Shown one piece after another: positions 1 to 9,088 of a stretch of DNA of 30,301 nt (positions are counted from its first letter, which is position 1; every line of letters begins with the position of its first letter). This DNA is from Bacilli bacterium (GTDB lineage: Bacteria > Bacillota_I > Bacilli_A > RFN20 > CAG-826): positions 1-30,301 of the forward strand of contig JAEDIE010000012.1 in the NCBI GenBank assembly GCA_016296775.1, read 5' to 3'. The notes under the pieces are model-generated. The model was given only the letters and a program-made list of their open reading frames with translations. It was not told where the DNA came from and ran no database searches. The position numbers and the translations under genes are program-made.

Positions 1-320
1 TTATAAAAGATATCGTCACTATTAAGTAATTTTTTATCTATATTACATTTAAAATTTTGATCAATAATATTGTTATCATAATCGCTCGTTAAATATCCAT
101 CAATATTTTCATTTTTTATAAAAAACATTTTTCCTTTTTTACCATTTCCAAAAGAAATAGTCTTTATCATATATATATCATCATCAATAAAATCACACGA
201 AGTATTATCAATCTTTTTTTTAGATTTTATATCTATTTTATTAAAACAATTGTTATTTGCAAATCCAAAACAAATTGACATAAAAGAAACGCTTATTAAC
301 AATATGTGTTTTTGAAACAT
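1..320 (-). CDS. Partial secreted protein of unknown function, 3' end outside window
   Basis: This open frame of at least 106 codons begins at an ATG ending at 320 and runs off the left edge with no stop. The start at 320 is preferred over an in-frame ATG at 326 because AAGGAG at 330-335 lies 9 nt upstream of it but only 3 nt from the other. The N-terminus (MFQKHILLISVSFMSICFGFA) is a hydrophobic signal peptide with no good lipobox, so export and release or wall association is more likely than lipidation. The visible mature part is rich in Asn, Asp and Lys. It resembles no family I recognise. The ~145 bp between it and the terminator of the next operon probably holds its own promoter; a weak TTGTAT and TAAATT pair 17 nt apart can be seen, but this is not strong. 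Confidence 0.7.
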   Translation of the reverse strand, partial: MFQKHILLISVSFMSICFGFANNNCFNKIDIKSKKKIDNTSCDFIDDDIYMIKTISFGNGKKGKMFFIKNENIDGYLTSDYDNNIIDQNFKCNIDKKLLNSDDIFY

Positions 321-465
321 AGCCATCTTCTCCTTAATTTAATTTAACATAATTAATAAATGAATACAACCATAATGAAAAAGGTTATTTAATAATAAAT
401 ATTTTCGATTTTTTCTTAATTGATAATAGTTTAGAATTATAATTAAATTTTTAAATTTAAAAGAT

Positions 466-494
466 AAATGAGAAAACATTAGGTTTTCCCATTT
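466..494 (-). terminator. Rho-independent terminator of the lipoprotein operon
   Basis: Two 12-nt arms (66-77 and 83-94 of the 400s) can form a 12-bp stem with one G-U pair and a 5-nt loop. The transcript continues into a U-rich stretch (ATCTTTTAAATTT). It lies a few bases past the TAA of the short-chain dehydrogenase, which places the end of the six-gene operon here. Confidence 0.8.
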
Positions 495-497
495 ATT

Positions 498-1295
498 TTA
501 TTTTTTATTAAGTAAACTTTTAATAATAAATAATTGAGCTCTCTTTGGTAAAATGTTTAGCAAAACCAAACCAAATGAACGATGAATCTTATATGTTAAT
601 TTAGGATGTTTCTTTAATGAAACTTTATAGATTAAAGAAGCTAATTTTTTTGCTTTAAGTGGTTTTCCCATAAATTTTGAAACTAATGTATAAAAATGTT
701 TAGCCTGTTTTTTATATAATTTAGTTTTATTTGCTAACTCTTTTGTATCAGTTAATGAATTTTTACTTAATTTAGTTTCTATTGATCCAGGTTGAATTGT
801 GATAACTTTATTTCCAAGTAAATTTAATTCTTGTCTTAAAGCGTCAGCATAAGTTTCTAATGCAGTTTTTGAAATATTATATAATCCATTAAAAGGCATA
901 GGGGTAAAGGAAGCTACTTCACTAGTTAAAAGAATTATTTTCCCTTTATTTGATAAGAATTTAAAAAAAGTATGATTAACTAACATTGTTCCAGTTAAGT
1001 TTATTTCAATTAACTTTTTAATATAGTTGAAATCAGTTTCAACTAAACTGGCCATTTTATGAATTCCAGCAATATTTATAATTAAATCTAATTTAATATT
1101 GTTATCTTTTAAATAGTTTTCAACTACCTTAAGTGAGTTATAATTTGTAATATCACAAACAAAATTCACTATGTTTTCCCTGCTATTTTTAGATTCAACG
1201 ATATCTAATCCAATACAAAAATGGTTATTTAGTGCGAATTTTTCAATTACACTTTTCCCAATTCCGTTACTACATCCAGTTATTAATACATTCAT
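498..1295 (-). CDS. Short-chain dehydrogenase/reductase (SDR)
   Basis: This 265-residue cytoplasmic protein is of classical SDR length. It has the Rossmann dinucleotide motif TGCSNGIG at residues 6-13, the NIAG motif at 74-77, a Ser around 125, and the catalytic YNISK at 139-143 followed by a PGSIETKL segment. These show an NAD(P)-dependent oxidoreductase of alcohols or carbonyls. The substrate cannot be read from sequence. An acidic Asp31 after the second beta strand (GLDIVES) hints at NAD(H) preference, which is inference. It is the last gene of the lipoprotein operon, only 2 nt after the metalloprotease stop. It is also the only cytoplasmic product of that operon, which is odd. There is no signal peptide or membrane segment. 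Confidence 0.93.
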   Translation of the reverse strand: MNVLITGCSNGIGKSVIEKFALNNHFCIGLDIVESKNSRENIVNFVCDITNYNSLKVVENYLKDNNIKLDLIINIAGIHKMASLVETDFNYIKKLIEINLTGTMLVNHTFFKFLSNKGKIILLTSEVASFTPMPFNGLYNISKTALETYADALRQELNLLGNKVITIQPGSIETKLSKNSLTDTKELANKTKLYKKQAKHFYTLVSKFMGKPLKAKKLASLIYKVSLKKHPKLTYKIHRSFGLVLLNILPKRAQLFIIKSLLNKK

Positions 1296-1297
1296 AA

Positions 1298-3055
1298 TTA
1301 AAATATAGTTATACTAACTTCATCTTCACTTATAGAATTAACTTTAATTGAATAATTAAAGAAACTTCCATCATCAAATCTATTAGTAGAAAAAGGAATC
1401 ATTGAAGCTCTTGAATTAACTGAAGAACTATAAAAATCGATAGTAGTTCCTTCATAAATTAAATCTTGATTATTTGCTACAAAGAAAGTTCCTAAAGTAT
1501 TTCTTGAAGCATTTCCACTAATTAAGCTAGTTAAAACATAACTATTATGATTAGTTGGACAATAATATCCTTCTTTTGTACTAGCAGTATTTGAAAATTT
1601 AGTCATTATCATATCGTTTATTGAATCTGTATAATCTAAATTAGCATCAACTCCTCTAGCATCAATATGAGTAATTCTTATACCATTTTTAGAATAAAAT
1701 CTAATAATTCTTCCATCAGTGTAAAATGTTGAAGGATAACCTGCCGTTGAATCAAGTTTATTAATTGAATCATTTTTAACATACTCAATCATAAAATATT
1801 CATCAAAAGGAGTATTATTATATTCTTTTGTAGGTAAAATAATACATTCTCCATCACTTAATAGACTTTTCAATTCAATATTTACTTCTCCATAATCTCC
1901 ATTAACAACATAAGGATTTACCCAACCTAAAGCAAATTTAGAAAAAGCACTATGATCTCCAACATTATTATCCATCATATCTAATCCACCCATTGGTGAA
2001 GTATAAGGATTAAGTCCTCCACTATTTGAAGTATCATAATAATCTCCTAATCCTAATTGATGACCAAATTCATGAATATACGTATGAGTATCAATCTTAG
2101 TTTTATCACTTCCTTTATATAACATATCAAAACTAGACCATGAATAAGTCATTAAAGAAGGAGAACTTAAATTAGCTTTGTTTTTATTTAAAACATTGTA
2201 ATAAGTAAAATTCCAGAAAGTTGAACTAGATAAACTATTATCATCTAAAAAAGTAGGACATCCATATATAAAATATATTCCATCAATAAATCCATCTTTA
2301 TCGTTATCATACTTAGTTAAATCAATATTTAAATTATTTTTAATATAGTTTATTGCCTTTTCTGTAGGATAATATGTTCCACAATCAAGAGTATAATTAG
2401 ATATTGAACTTGAAGCTATCTCATTCACATCCATTTCTAAATCAATCCAAGGAGTAACTTCTCCTTTTATTTTTAATTTACTATAACTAGAAATATTGTA
2501 GTAATCACTTAATGAGTAATAACCTAAAGAAGATAATGAGTCTTCTTTAAAGAAAGCATCTTCAATTATTTTTAAGTTTTTACTTGTAGCATAGCTTTCG
2601 TATCCTTTAATTTTTAAAGGAACAACTAAAAGATTATTTGTTCCAATACTCTTAAAGTGAGGATATCCTCTATTTTTCCATAAAGTATAATATGAGTTTA
2701 ATTCATTATCTTGATTATAAGTAGTTACACTAAATTCATTTAATTTAGAAGTAGTAATAACAACATTATTTTCATTTTCGATTAAAGAAAAGATATATTC
2801 TCCACTTGGTCTTTTAACTAAGTTTTCATCATTTGCTACAACTTTATCAAGAACATAATTTGAATTTAAATTAATCTTAAAAGTAAAGTTATCTCCAGCT
2901 TCATATTGTTTAGTTTTATCATAATCTACACTTAAAGCTTCATGATCAAAATCAAAATTCACTATGATTTCCTCACTATTTTTTGAATTTGAGCATGAAA
3001 ATAATTGAAAAGCAACTAAACTAAATAATGCTAAAGAAACATTTACTTTGTTCAT
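1298..3055 (-). CDS. Surface lipoprotein metalloprotease, M6 (immune inhibitor A-like) family
   Basis: This 585-residue protein has a lipoprotein signal peptide ending in LFSC (lipid Cys21). Residues 30-105 look like a small InlB-type beta repeat. The catalytic region carries HEFGHQLGLGDYYD, with zinc ligands His328 and His332, catalytic Glu329 and probable third ligand Asp338. This is the HExxHxxGxxD signature of M6 peptidases. An Asp-rich loop, DNDKDGFIDG at 250-259, resembles a calcium-binding loop typical of the same family. It probably cleaves proteins outside the cell while anchored in the membrane. Its ATG overlaps the TGA of the upstream LRR lipoprotein gene (ATGA), so the two are translationally coupled. 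The zincin assignment is firm; the M6 subfamily is likely, and no substrate can be named. Confidence 0.9.
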   Translation of the reverse strand: MNKVNVSLALFSLVAFQLFSCSNSKNSEEIIVNFDFDHEALSVDYDKTKQYEAGDNFTFKINLNSNYVLDKVVANDENLVKRPSGEYIFSLIENENNVVITTSKLNEFSVTTYNQDNELNSYYTLWKNRGYPHFKSIGTNNLLVVPLKIKGYESYATSKNLKIIEDAFFKEDSLSSLGYYSLSDYYNISSYSKLKIKGEVTPWIDLEMDVNEIASSSISNYTLDCGTYYPTEKAINYIKNNLNIDLTKYDNDKDGFIDGIYFIYGCPTFLDDNSLSSSTFWNFTYYNVLNKNKANLSSPSLMTYSWSSFDMLYKGSDKTKIDTHTYIHEFGHQLGLGDYYDTSNSGGLNPYTSPMGGLDMMDNNVGDHSAFSKFALGWVNPYVVNGDYGEVNIELKSLLSDGECIILPTKEYNNTPFDEYFMIEYVKNDSINKLDSTAGYPSTFYTDGRIIRFYSKNGIRITHIDARGVDANLDYTDSINDMIMTKFSNTASTKEGYYCPTNHNSYVLTSLISGNASRNTLGTFFVANNQDLIYEGTTIDFYSSSVNSRASMIPFSTNRFDDGSFFNYSIKVNSISEDEVSITIF

Positions 3056-4782
3056 ATTTTATAATCTCCATCACTACAATGAATGGTTGAAAAAGCACTT
3101 CCTGTAGCACACTTATACGATTCACCTTGATAGATAATAGGTTTATCAATAGCTTCTAATTCACTTACTGTTCCTTCGTAATTTACACTTTCAAGTAAAG
3201 CTCCAAAGAATGGATTTTCAAAATATTTAACAGATTTAGGAATTGTAACTTTACGAAGAGAATAATAATCGTATGATTCTTCGTAAGGATTATTAGAAAC
3301 ATAGTTAAAACATCTAAATCCTAAAGTTTCTGTTGTTGAAGGAATAGTATATTCTTTAATATTTTTACCACTTGGATAAGCAACTAAAGTTGATAAATCT
3401 TTACTAAACAATACTCCATCAATGCTTGTAAAATAACTATTTGAAGCACTAACTTGAAATCCAGTTAAACTTAAACAAGCTGTAAAAGCTCCTTCTCCAA
3501 TAGTTTCTAATGTAGCTGGAATATTAATTTCTTTTAATAATTTAACAATATTAAAACAATATGATCCAATTTCTTTTAAACCTTCGTTTAAAGTAACACT
3601 CTCTAAAAAATCACAACCAGTAAAACAGTTAGATCCAATAGAAATGATACTTGAAGGTAAAACAACATTTTTAACACCAGTATAAGAAAAACTTGAATCA
3701 AGAAGATACTCAACTCCTTCACAAAGTGTTACATCCTTAAGTCTTAAATCATTAAAGAAAGCCCATGGATGTATTGTTTTTACACTTCCAGGAACAATAA
3801 TTTCTCTTAAATAAGAACAATCTCTAAATACATAAGAATTAAGTTCAGTTAAAGAAGAAGATAATTTAACATTATCTAAAACACTACATGTTTTAAAAGC
3901 ACTTTCTTTAATTGTAGTAACATTATTCTTTAAATTTACTGTTCTTAATTTATTACATCCTTCAAATGCATTCTCTTCAATGACTTCTAAAGAATCATTA
4001 AATTCAGGATAAATAATATTTAAATTTTTATAGAAAGCATATTTTCCAATAGTAATAGTATTACTTGGAATCTTAAAATTACTAACTGTATTTCTTGGAG
4101 CACTTACTAATGTTTTACCATCTTTAGTAAATAAACAATCTTCAATAGCTTTATATTTAGCATTATTTTCATCAACACTATATTTAGAAATTGATTGAGT
4201 ATTCATAAAAGCTTTTGGATTAATAGATTCAATATTTTCACTTATATGAATTTCATCAATCATTGAAAAAGAATAATTAGATAAACTTGCTCCTGAAGAA
4301 TCAGTAACAAAATCGATTGATTTAACTTTTTTATTTAAATAAGTAGCAGGAATATCTAATCTAGAAGGCACATTTCCACTTGGATAATATCCAATAATTG
4401 AATATGTATCATCACTATTTTTATTAAATGTAAAATCTCTTAAGTTGGTACTTCCTTCAATTTGATTCACTGTTTTTAAGTAAATTGAAATTACATTAAC
4501 TCCTCTTTCTAATGTAATATTTGAAATATTTTCAACTTTTGTATCGTTTAAAGTTACATAATTTAATTCATATCCATTAGAAATTGTTAATTCTAAAGAA
4601 ATAATATCATTTTCTAAATAATGGTCTTTTTCGTTAATAACTTTTACTTCAACTAATTCACTATTAAAGTTAAATTTTAAACTTGCAGTATCAACTTTAA
4701 CTTCAGAACACGATGCTAAATAAGAAGAAAAAGTTAATGAAGATAATAATATTGAAGCTAATAATATATTTTTTCTTTTCAT
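3052..4782 (-). CDS. BspA-type leucine-rich repeat surface lipoprotein
   Basis: This 576-residue protein has a signal peptide ending in LASC (lipid Cys25). Roughly residues 120-560 are built from LRR_5/BspA-type repeats of about 23 residues, with the recurrent pattern of a polar loop, 'I..xAF..C..L..V.L...', and a 'tIg..aF' turn. Examples are TTIKESAFKTCSVLDNVKLS and KEIGSYCFNIVKLLKEINIP. A short beta region (about 30-110) precedes the repeats and resembles the start of the neighbouring protease. BspA-type LRR proteins are surface adhesins in host-associated bacteria such as Treponema and Tannerella. The stop TGA is embedded in the start of the M6 protease gene, suggesting equimolar synthesis and perhaps joint action at the surface. 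A function in adhesion is inference from the family. Confidence 0.9.
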   Translation of the reverse strand: MKRKNILLASILLSSLTFSSYLASCSEVKVDTASLKFNFNSELVEVKVINEKDHYLENDIISLELTISNGYELNYVTLNDTKVENISNITLERGVNVISIYLKTVNQIEGSTNLRDFTFNKNSDDTYSIIGYYPSGNVPSRLDIPATYLNKKVKSIDFVTDSSGASLSNYSFSMIDEIHISENIESINPKAFMNTQSISKYSVDENNAKYKAIEDCLFTKDGKTLVSAPRNTVSNFKIPSNTITIGKYAFYKNLNIIYPEFNDSLEVIEENAFEGCNKLRTVNLKNNVTTIKESAFKTCSVLDNVKLSSSLTELNSYVFRDCSYLREIIVPGSVKTIHPWAFFNDLRLKDVTLCEGVEYLLDSSFSYTGVKNVVLPSSIISIGSNCFTGCDFLESVTLNEGLKEIGSYCFNIVKLLKEINIPATLETIGEGAFTACLSLTGFQVSASNSYFTSIDGVLFSKDLSTLVAYPSGKNIKEYTIPSTTETLGFRCFNYVSNNPYEESYDYYSLRKVTIPKSVKYFENPFFGALLESVNYEGTVSELEAIDKPIIYQGESYKCATGSAFSTIHCSDGDYKI

Positions 4783-4793
4783 ATTTTTACTCC

Positions 4794-6221
4794 TTATTCA
4801 ATAACTGTATTAAATGGTAATGTAGTATTACCATATGAAGAAAATCTTAACGTAATAGTTCCAGTTGAAGATGGACCACTTGAAAATAAATCAGTATAAG
4901 CATAATTAATTGTTACTAATTTAATACTTGAATCGTTATCTAATGTTACACTAATTTTAGAAGAATAATTTCCATAAATACTTCTTAATTCACTTGCAAC
5001 TGGTTGGAAAGCTTTTTTACCAATATCAATGGTAGCATCGTTTTCACTAACATAACTATTTGTAGCGTTATCAAAAGTAAATAAATCAACACTAACTCCA
5101 TTAATTTGAGGAGTTAATGAAGAATAATCATATTTATCTTGGTTAATTTTTCCAAATTTAGTGTTATTTGATGGGATCCAAAGTTTTAATTCTTCATCAT
5201 ATTTTCTAGCTTCATATTTATTTGAACTTGGATTGATAGCTAAAACATAATCATAAGTTGAATCAATATTGTTTTCGTTTCCATCACCTTCATTAGTAAA
5301 TTCTTTTACATAAACACTTTTTGAATCATAATAAATATTTCTATATGTAATTTTTGTAGAAGAATCACTCTTATATGAGACATTTAATGTTAAATTTGAT
5401 CCATCAAAATTAGAAAACGCTTCTTTTAATTCACTATTTTCGTATTCTTTTGAAGGTAAGGCTTCTAAGTGAGTTAAGTTATTTTTTCCTTCATTTAAAA
5501 TATAAAAATCAAATGTTTGTTCAATTGAATAATATAAATATGTTCCATATGTTGAATCATATTCTGAGACATATCTAGTTGTAGGAGAAAATTTAATTCT
5601 TGTAATATCGTTATTTTTATTAACTGTAACTTTATTTTCTTTAGGTGGATTAATTGTACCTAAAGTATAAAATCCACATAATCTATTAAAAATAAAGCTT
5701 AGTTTATCGTTATCTAATGTGTAAGTTAAGTCATCAACTTTAGTAAATTCTTCACTTCTAATAAAAGTAAATGGATTATCAAAAGCAGCTGCACTCAATG
5801 TAACTTTATTGTATTCGTCAAGTACATAATCTCTTCCAATAGTATTTTCACTAGTTAAATATTCACTATAAAGATAACCTTCTTCATCTTTAAAATAAAT
5901 TCCACTTGTGTAAGGGACAAAATCTTTATAGTTATAATCATAAACTGTTACTGAACGAGAAAATCCATCATTTTGAAAAGTAAATGAGAAGTTAGATTCA
6001 CTTCTTAATTCACTTTCTTCAGTTATAGTTGTATCTACTTTTGTAAAATTACTATCTTTATAAAATGTTCTCTCTTGGACTAAACTTCCTTCAAATTGGA
6101 ATCCGCTTCTAAGTTTAGTTAAAGCTTCATCTAAAACTGAGGTAGTTTTAATAGAAGTATTTGAACAAGAAAATAAAAGTAAAGAAGTAGTTAAAAGAGA
6201 AATAAATTTAATGTTTTTCAT
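4794..6221 (-). CDS. Surface lipoprotein of unknown function, paralogue of the next upstream gene
   Basis: This 475-residue protein has a lipoprotein signal ending in LFSC (lipid Cys19). The rest is beta-rich, with many Thr, Ser, Tyr and Asn, and no recognised catalytic motif. It aligns over most of its length with the 480-residue product of the gene just upstream: a shared N-terminal pattern (L.EA....R.G....G...E...Y.D..F), a central NPF....R/N.F/DFV..D..Y.L segment, and a C-terminal region ending in .LPFN/MPYN. The two are therefore tandem duplicates. The layout resembles large outer-surface lipoproteins that bind macromolecules, but no function can be assigned. It is separated by 11 nt from the LRR gene and by 1 nt from its paralogue, so it is in the same operon. 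Confidence 0.88.
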   Translation of the reverse strand: MKNIKFISLLTTSLLLFSCSNTSIKTTSVLDEALTKLRSGFQFEGSLVQERTFYKDSNFTKVDTTITEESELRSESNFSFTFQNDGFSRSVTVYDYNYKDFVPYTSGIYFKDEEGYLYSEYLTSENTIGRDYVLDEYNKVTLSAAAFDNPFTFIRSEEFTKVDDLTYTLDNDKLSFIFNRLCGFYTLGTINPPKENKVTVNKNNDITRIKFSPTTRYVSEYDSTYGTYLYYSIEQTFDFYILNEGKNNLTHLEALPSKEYENSELKEAFSNFDGSNLTLNVSYKSDSSTKITYRNIYYDSKSVYVKEFTNEGDGNENNIDSTYDYVLAINPSSNKYEARKYDEELKLWIPSNNTKFGKINQDKYDYSSLTPQINGVSVDLFTFDNATNSYVSENDATIDIGKKAFQPVASELRSIYGNYSSKISVTLDNDSSIKLVTINYAYTDLFSSGPSSTGTITLRFSSYGNTTLPFNTVIE

Positions 6222-6222
6222 A

Positions 6223-7665
6223 TTAAGCTACCTCCACATCAATGTTATATGGCATTTTTACATCATCGCCATATTTATAATAAATTTCATAAGTTGAATG
6301 ACAAATATAAAGTGTATAGTCAATATAATATCCACAAATAACTTTTTCTAATCTATTATTTTCATCTAAATAAACCTCAACTCTATTTAAATAATCAAAG
6401 AATCCAGCTTCACTAACTGCAAATGTTGGAAGGAAACATCCATCATATAACCAATATTGAGCCATAAATTCATCTAAATAATAGAAATTACCTTCTTCAT
6501 CATATTTAAATATATTTTCATTAATATCTTTAAATATTGGTAAGAAATCATAATATGTATATCCAATTAAAGAAGGATAAGCACTAGTTGTACTCCAAGT
6601 TCCATCATAATCTCTAACATAAGGATATAAAAAATCAGTTGTACTTCCTTTTCTTTTCATTAATAAGAAGTCGCTAGCTGTAACTCCAGTTATTTCATCT
6701 TCATTAGCGTAATCATAAACTTGATAATAAATCTTTTCTTTATCGTAATATAGATTAACTGTTTCATAGGAAGGAACTTCAGGTTCATCATCGTACCATG
6801 TATGATTGATTCTTTTAATATTCATTTTAGAATCTTCCATTACATCAAAAATTGGGCGTAAAACCTTGCTCTTTTCATTTTCTTCATAAGGAGCTAAAGC
6901 AGCTCTTGCTTCACCTTCTCCTTGGAAAGTAAAATTAAAGTTGATTTTATAAATTTTACCTACATATGAATAAGAATAGCTGCTATTTGCAATACTTTCT
7001 TTATATTCACTTGTATTAACAATCATTGTTGAAATTTTATTATTTGAATCAATTTCAACTAAACTTCTATCAATATTTGAGCTAAAAGCACTTGAAATAA
7101 TTGAGAACATACTAGTTAAAATTAAAGAAGTTTTTTCTTCACTTAATGAATAAAAACTATCACCATAATCAACAAAATCTCTATTTTCAATCATTAAAAA
7201 TGGATTTAAAAATTCATTTGCACCATAAGAAATATAGTTTCCTGTGCTAGAATCAATAACTTCTTCTTCAAATACTTTGTTGTCGTATCCTAAATATCTA
7301 ATACCAACTCTTCCCCCATCGTTATATAGATTTTCATCTACAACCATGTGTCTTTCATTTAATCTATCGGTAAAAAATATTTTTCTATCTAATCCTACGT
7401 ATCTTTCTTTATTTTCATAAATAAATGAAAAATCATAGTATAATGTTTGATCTTCTTTATCACTTAAACTAGTAAATGTATTATCCTCGTAATATCTACT
7501 TTTTTCTTCAATAATTCCACTAACTTTATAACCTTTTCTCATTAAGCTAATCGCTTCATTTAATGAAGAATTGTTATTAATATCAGTAGAATTTGAAGTG
7601 GAAGAACATCCACTTACTAAAAGAAGGAGGGTAAATAAACTTAATATAATAGGTTTTTTATTCAT
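6223..7665 (-). CDS. Surface lipoprotein of unknown function, paralogue of the following gene
   Basis: This 480-residue protein has a lipoprotein signal ending in VSGC (lipid Cys20). It is the second member of the tandem pair described for the gene at 4794-6221, with matching block order and spacing but low identity (my estimate by eye is 20-25%), so the duplication is old. It is rich in Tyr, Asp and Glu and more acidic than its partner. No enzyme motif, coiled coil or further membrane segment is seen. It follows the Ig-like lipoprotein gene by 17 nt. A good GGAG ribosome site precedes the ATG. Confidence 0.88.
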   Translation of the reverse strand: MNKKPIILSLFTLLLLVSGCSSTSNSTDINNNSSLNEAISLMRKGYKVSGIIEEKSRYYEDNTFTSLSDKEDQTLYYDFSFIYENKERYVGLDRKIFFTDRLNERHMVVDENLYNDGGRVGIRYLGYDNKVFEEEVIDSSTGNYISYGANEFLNPFLMIENRDFVDYGDSFYSLSEEKTSLILTSMFSIISSAFSSNIDRSLVEIDSNNKISTMIVNTSEYKESIANSSYSYSYVGKIYKINFNFTFQGEGEARAALAPYEENEKSKVLRPIFDVMEDSKMNIKRINHTWYDDEPEVPSYETVNLYYDKEKIYYQVYDYANEDEITGVTASDFLLMKRKGSTTDFLYPYVRDYDGTWSTTSAYPSLIGYTYYDFLPIFKDINENIFKYDEEGNFYYLDEFMAQYWLYDGCFLPTFAVSEAGFFDYLNRVEVYLDENNRLEKVICGYYIDYTLYICHSTYEIYYKYGDDVKMPYNIDVEVA

Positions 7666-7682
7666 TATTATTCTCCTTTCAT

Positions 7683-8828
7683 TTATTCTGGATCGGTTTC
7701 AGAAGGAATATTATTTTCTTCACCTGGTTCTTTTCCTTCTTCACCTTCATCAGTTCCATCTAAGAATCCCTTAATACAACTAATTTCAAGGTTATCTTTT
7801 TTCGTAATAACGCTATCTTTTGGAGCATCTCCCCAAGAAAAATCACTTACCCCTTGAACTAAAAATCTCATTTCAGAATCACTTAGCATTGTAAGAGTAT
7901 ATCTAGCATTTTTATTTAAGTTATATAATCCAAAATCACCAATAAATACTTGGCTAACAGATACTAATTTAATAAGGTGACATACAGGAGTATCATAAAC
8001 ATAATTTCCATTTTCATCTTCAACATAATTTTTAGAAGGATTAATTCGATAGTTATTTGTTCCTTCAGTTCTTGTTAAAGCATCGTAATATGTGAAGTCT
8101 TTTTCAGTTAACAAAGTAGTATTAAAACAGTTATATCCTATATAGTTTTCATTAATATTTGCTTGGAAACTTGGATCAGTAAATCCCGTATATGATGTAC
8201 CAAAATCATGTAATATTGAATATGAACTTCCGTTTTCTTCAAATAAAATTAATTTTTTATCTGATTCTCTAAAAGCATATCCAAAAGAAACAGAATTATC
8301 TTCTACACTCTTCCAATAAATAGCATTTTTAGTAATAGTGCCTTTTAATTCAGCACTTTCAACTGTGTAACTTACATTACTTTGAAGTTCTCTTAAGAAT
8401 GTGTTTGGAGCTTTTGAAACTTCTTTAAAAGCATTTGGATCTTCTTTTACTATAAAATCTAAGCTAACACCTCTAATTGTTTCATCGTTAGGTATAATAT
8501 TAACTGTAAACAAATCAGTGCTATTTGTAATATCGCTTTCTAAGAAAACATATCCTTCATTAACACTTGTAGTATAGTCAACAAATTTTACTCCATCATC
8601 CTTAACACCATTTGTCGTGGTGACTAGTAAAACTTCTAAGCCAGAAAAAGATAAGGATTCACCAACAATATATTCACTTTTTGTAGGTAAGCTACTTACT
8701 TTTAAAGTTTTTACAACAACTTGTGGGGTATCTTCTATATCATCATCTATTTTGCTATTACAACTTGAAATAGACAATACTAATAAAGGAAGAACTAAAC
8801 ATAGTATAGATTTAACATTTCTTTTCAT
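7683..8828 (-). CDS. Surface lipoprotein with Big_3-like Ig domain, first gene of the operon
   Basis: This 381-residue protein has a lipoprotein signal ending in ISSC (lipid Cys23). Residues about 38-112 match the bacterial Ig-like Big_3 pattern (a 'LPTKSEYIVGESLSFSGL' opening followed by strands ending in TVNI). The remaining ~240 residues form an unrecognised beta-rich domain. The C-terminus is a Glu/Pro/Gly/Asp tail from about residue 355, likely disordered and negatively charged. It is the promoter-proximal gene of a six-gene operon. The strong GGAGGG ribosome site lies just after a 28-nt A+T palindrome, both listed separately. A surface binding or structural role is inferred from the Ig-like fold; no enzyme motif is visible. 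Confidence 0.88.
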   Translation of the reverse strand: MKRNVKSILCLVLPLLVLSISSCNSKIDDDIEDTPQVVVKTLKVSSLPTKSEYIVGESLSFSGLEVLLVTTTNGVKDDGVKFVDYTTSVNEGYVFLESDITNSTDLFTVNIIPNDETIRGVSLDFIVKEDPNAFKEVSKAPNTFLRELQSNVSYTVESAELKGTITKNAIYWKSVEDNSVSFGYAFRESDKKLILFEENGSSYSILHDFGTSYTGFTDPSFQANINENYIGYNCFNTTLLTEKDFTYYDALTRTEGTNNYRINPSKNYVEDENGNYVYDTPVCHLIKLVSVSQVFIGDFGLYNLNKNARYTLTMLSDSEMRFLVQGVSDFSWGDAPKDSVITKKDNLEISCIKGFLDGTDEGEEGKEPGEENNIPSETDPE

Positions 8829-8842
8829 AAACCCTCCAAAAT

Positions 8843-8870
8843 TTATATATTAAATTAATTTAATATATAA
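8843..8870. repeat. 28-bp perfect A+T palindrome in the leader of the lipoprotein operon
   Basis: Two 14-nt arms (8843-8856 and 8857-8870) are perfect reverse complements with no spacer. It lies between the promoter and the GGAGG site (8833-8837) of the first lipoprotein gene. It may fold as a 5'-leader hairpin that stabilises the mRNA, or act as a protein-binding site. Being A/T only, it could arise more easily by chance than a mixed palindrome. Confidence 0.6.
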
Positions 8871-8896
8871 TTAACTTATATTACCAATTAATTGCC

Positions 8897-8905
8897 ATTA
8901 TATCA
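8897..8905 (-). promoter_or_regulatory. Extended -10 promoter of the lipoprotein operon
   Basis: On the minus strand the sequence reads TGATATAAT, a perfect TATAAT (8897-8902) with the upstream TG of an extended -10 element. No consensus -35 lies 17 nt upstream; the region there is T-rich (TTTTTTGAAA). It is the best promoter in the 260-bp gap between the two lipoprotein units and lies about 70 nt before the first ATG. The same TGATATAAT occurs before the rhamnose mutarotase gene. Confidence 0.65.
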
Positions 8906-9041
8906 ATAAATGAAACTTTCAAAAAATTACACGTATTTAATTAGACTATTAAAAATTTTTGTCAATTTATTCAAAATTAATATCATAGAATTTAATAAAT
9001 AATATATGATTTCTTATATATTTTTGTTTTTTTACAATTAA

Positions 9042-9066
9042 AGAAGGTTCGTCAATCGAACCTTCT
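9042..9066 (-). terminator. Terminator after the 759-residue lipoprotein gene
   Basis: A perfect 10-bp inverted repeat (AGAAGGTTCG at 9042-9051 and its complement at 9057-9066) with a 5-nt loop lies about 20 nt past the TAA. The U-tract after it is poor (TTAATTG), so termination may be incomplete. It sits at a transcription-unit boundary, since a promoter follows before the next gene. Confidence 0.7.
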
Positions 9067-9088
9067 ATTAACTTTGTTTTTATTTTAA

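Noticed and set aside
3052..3055. Possibility that TGA encodes Trp as in mycoplasmas
   Set aside because: TGA terminates the LRR gene within an ATGA overlap and does the same at 19519-19522, while Trp is encoded by TGG throughout the enzymes.
7571..7774. Plus-strand open frame of 67 codons
   Set aside because: It lies antisense to two lipoprotein genes with clear signal peptides and families, has no ribosome site, and its sequence is the complement of coding DNA.
8617..8853. Plus-strand open frame of 78 codons over the Ig-like lipoprotein start
   Set aside because: It is antisense to a well-supported gene and its leader; no ribosome site or recognisable protein character.
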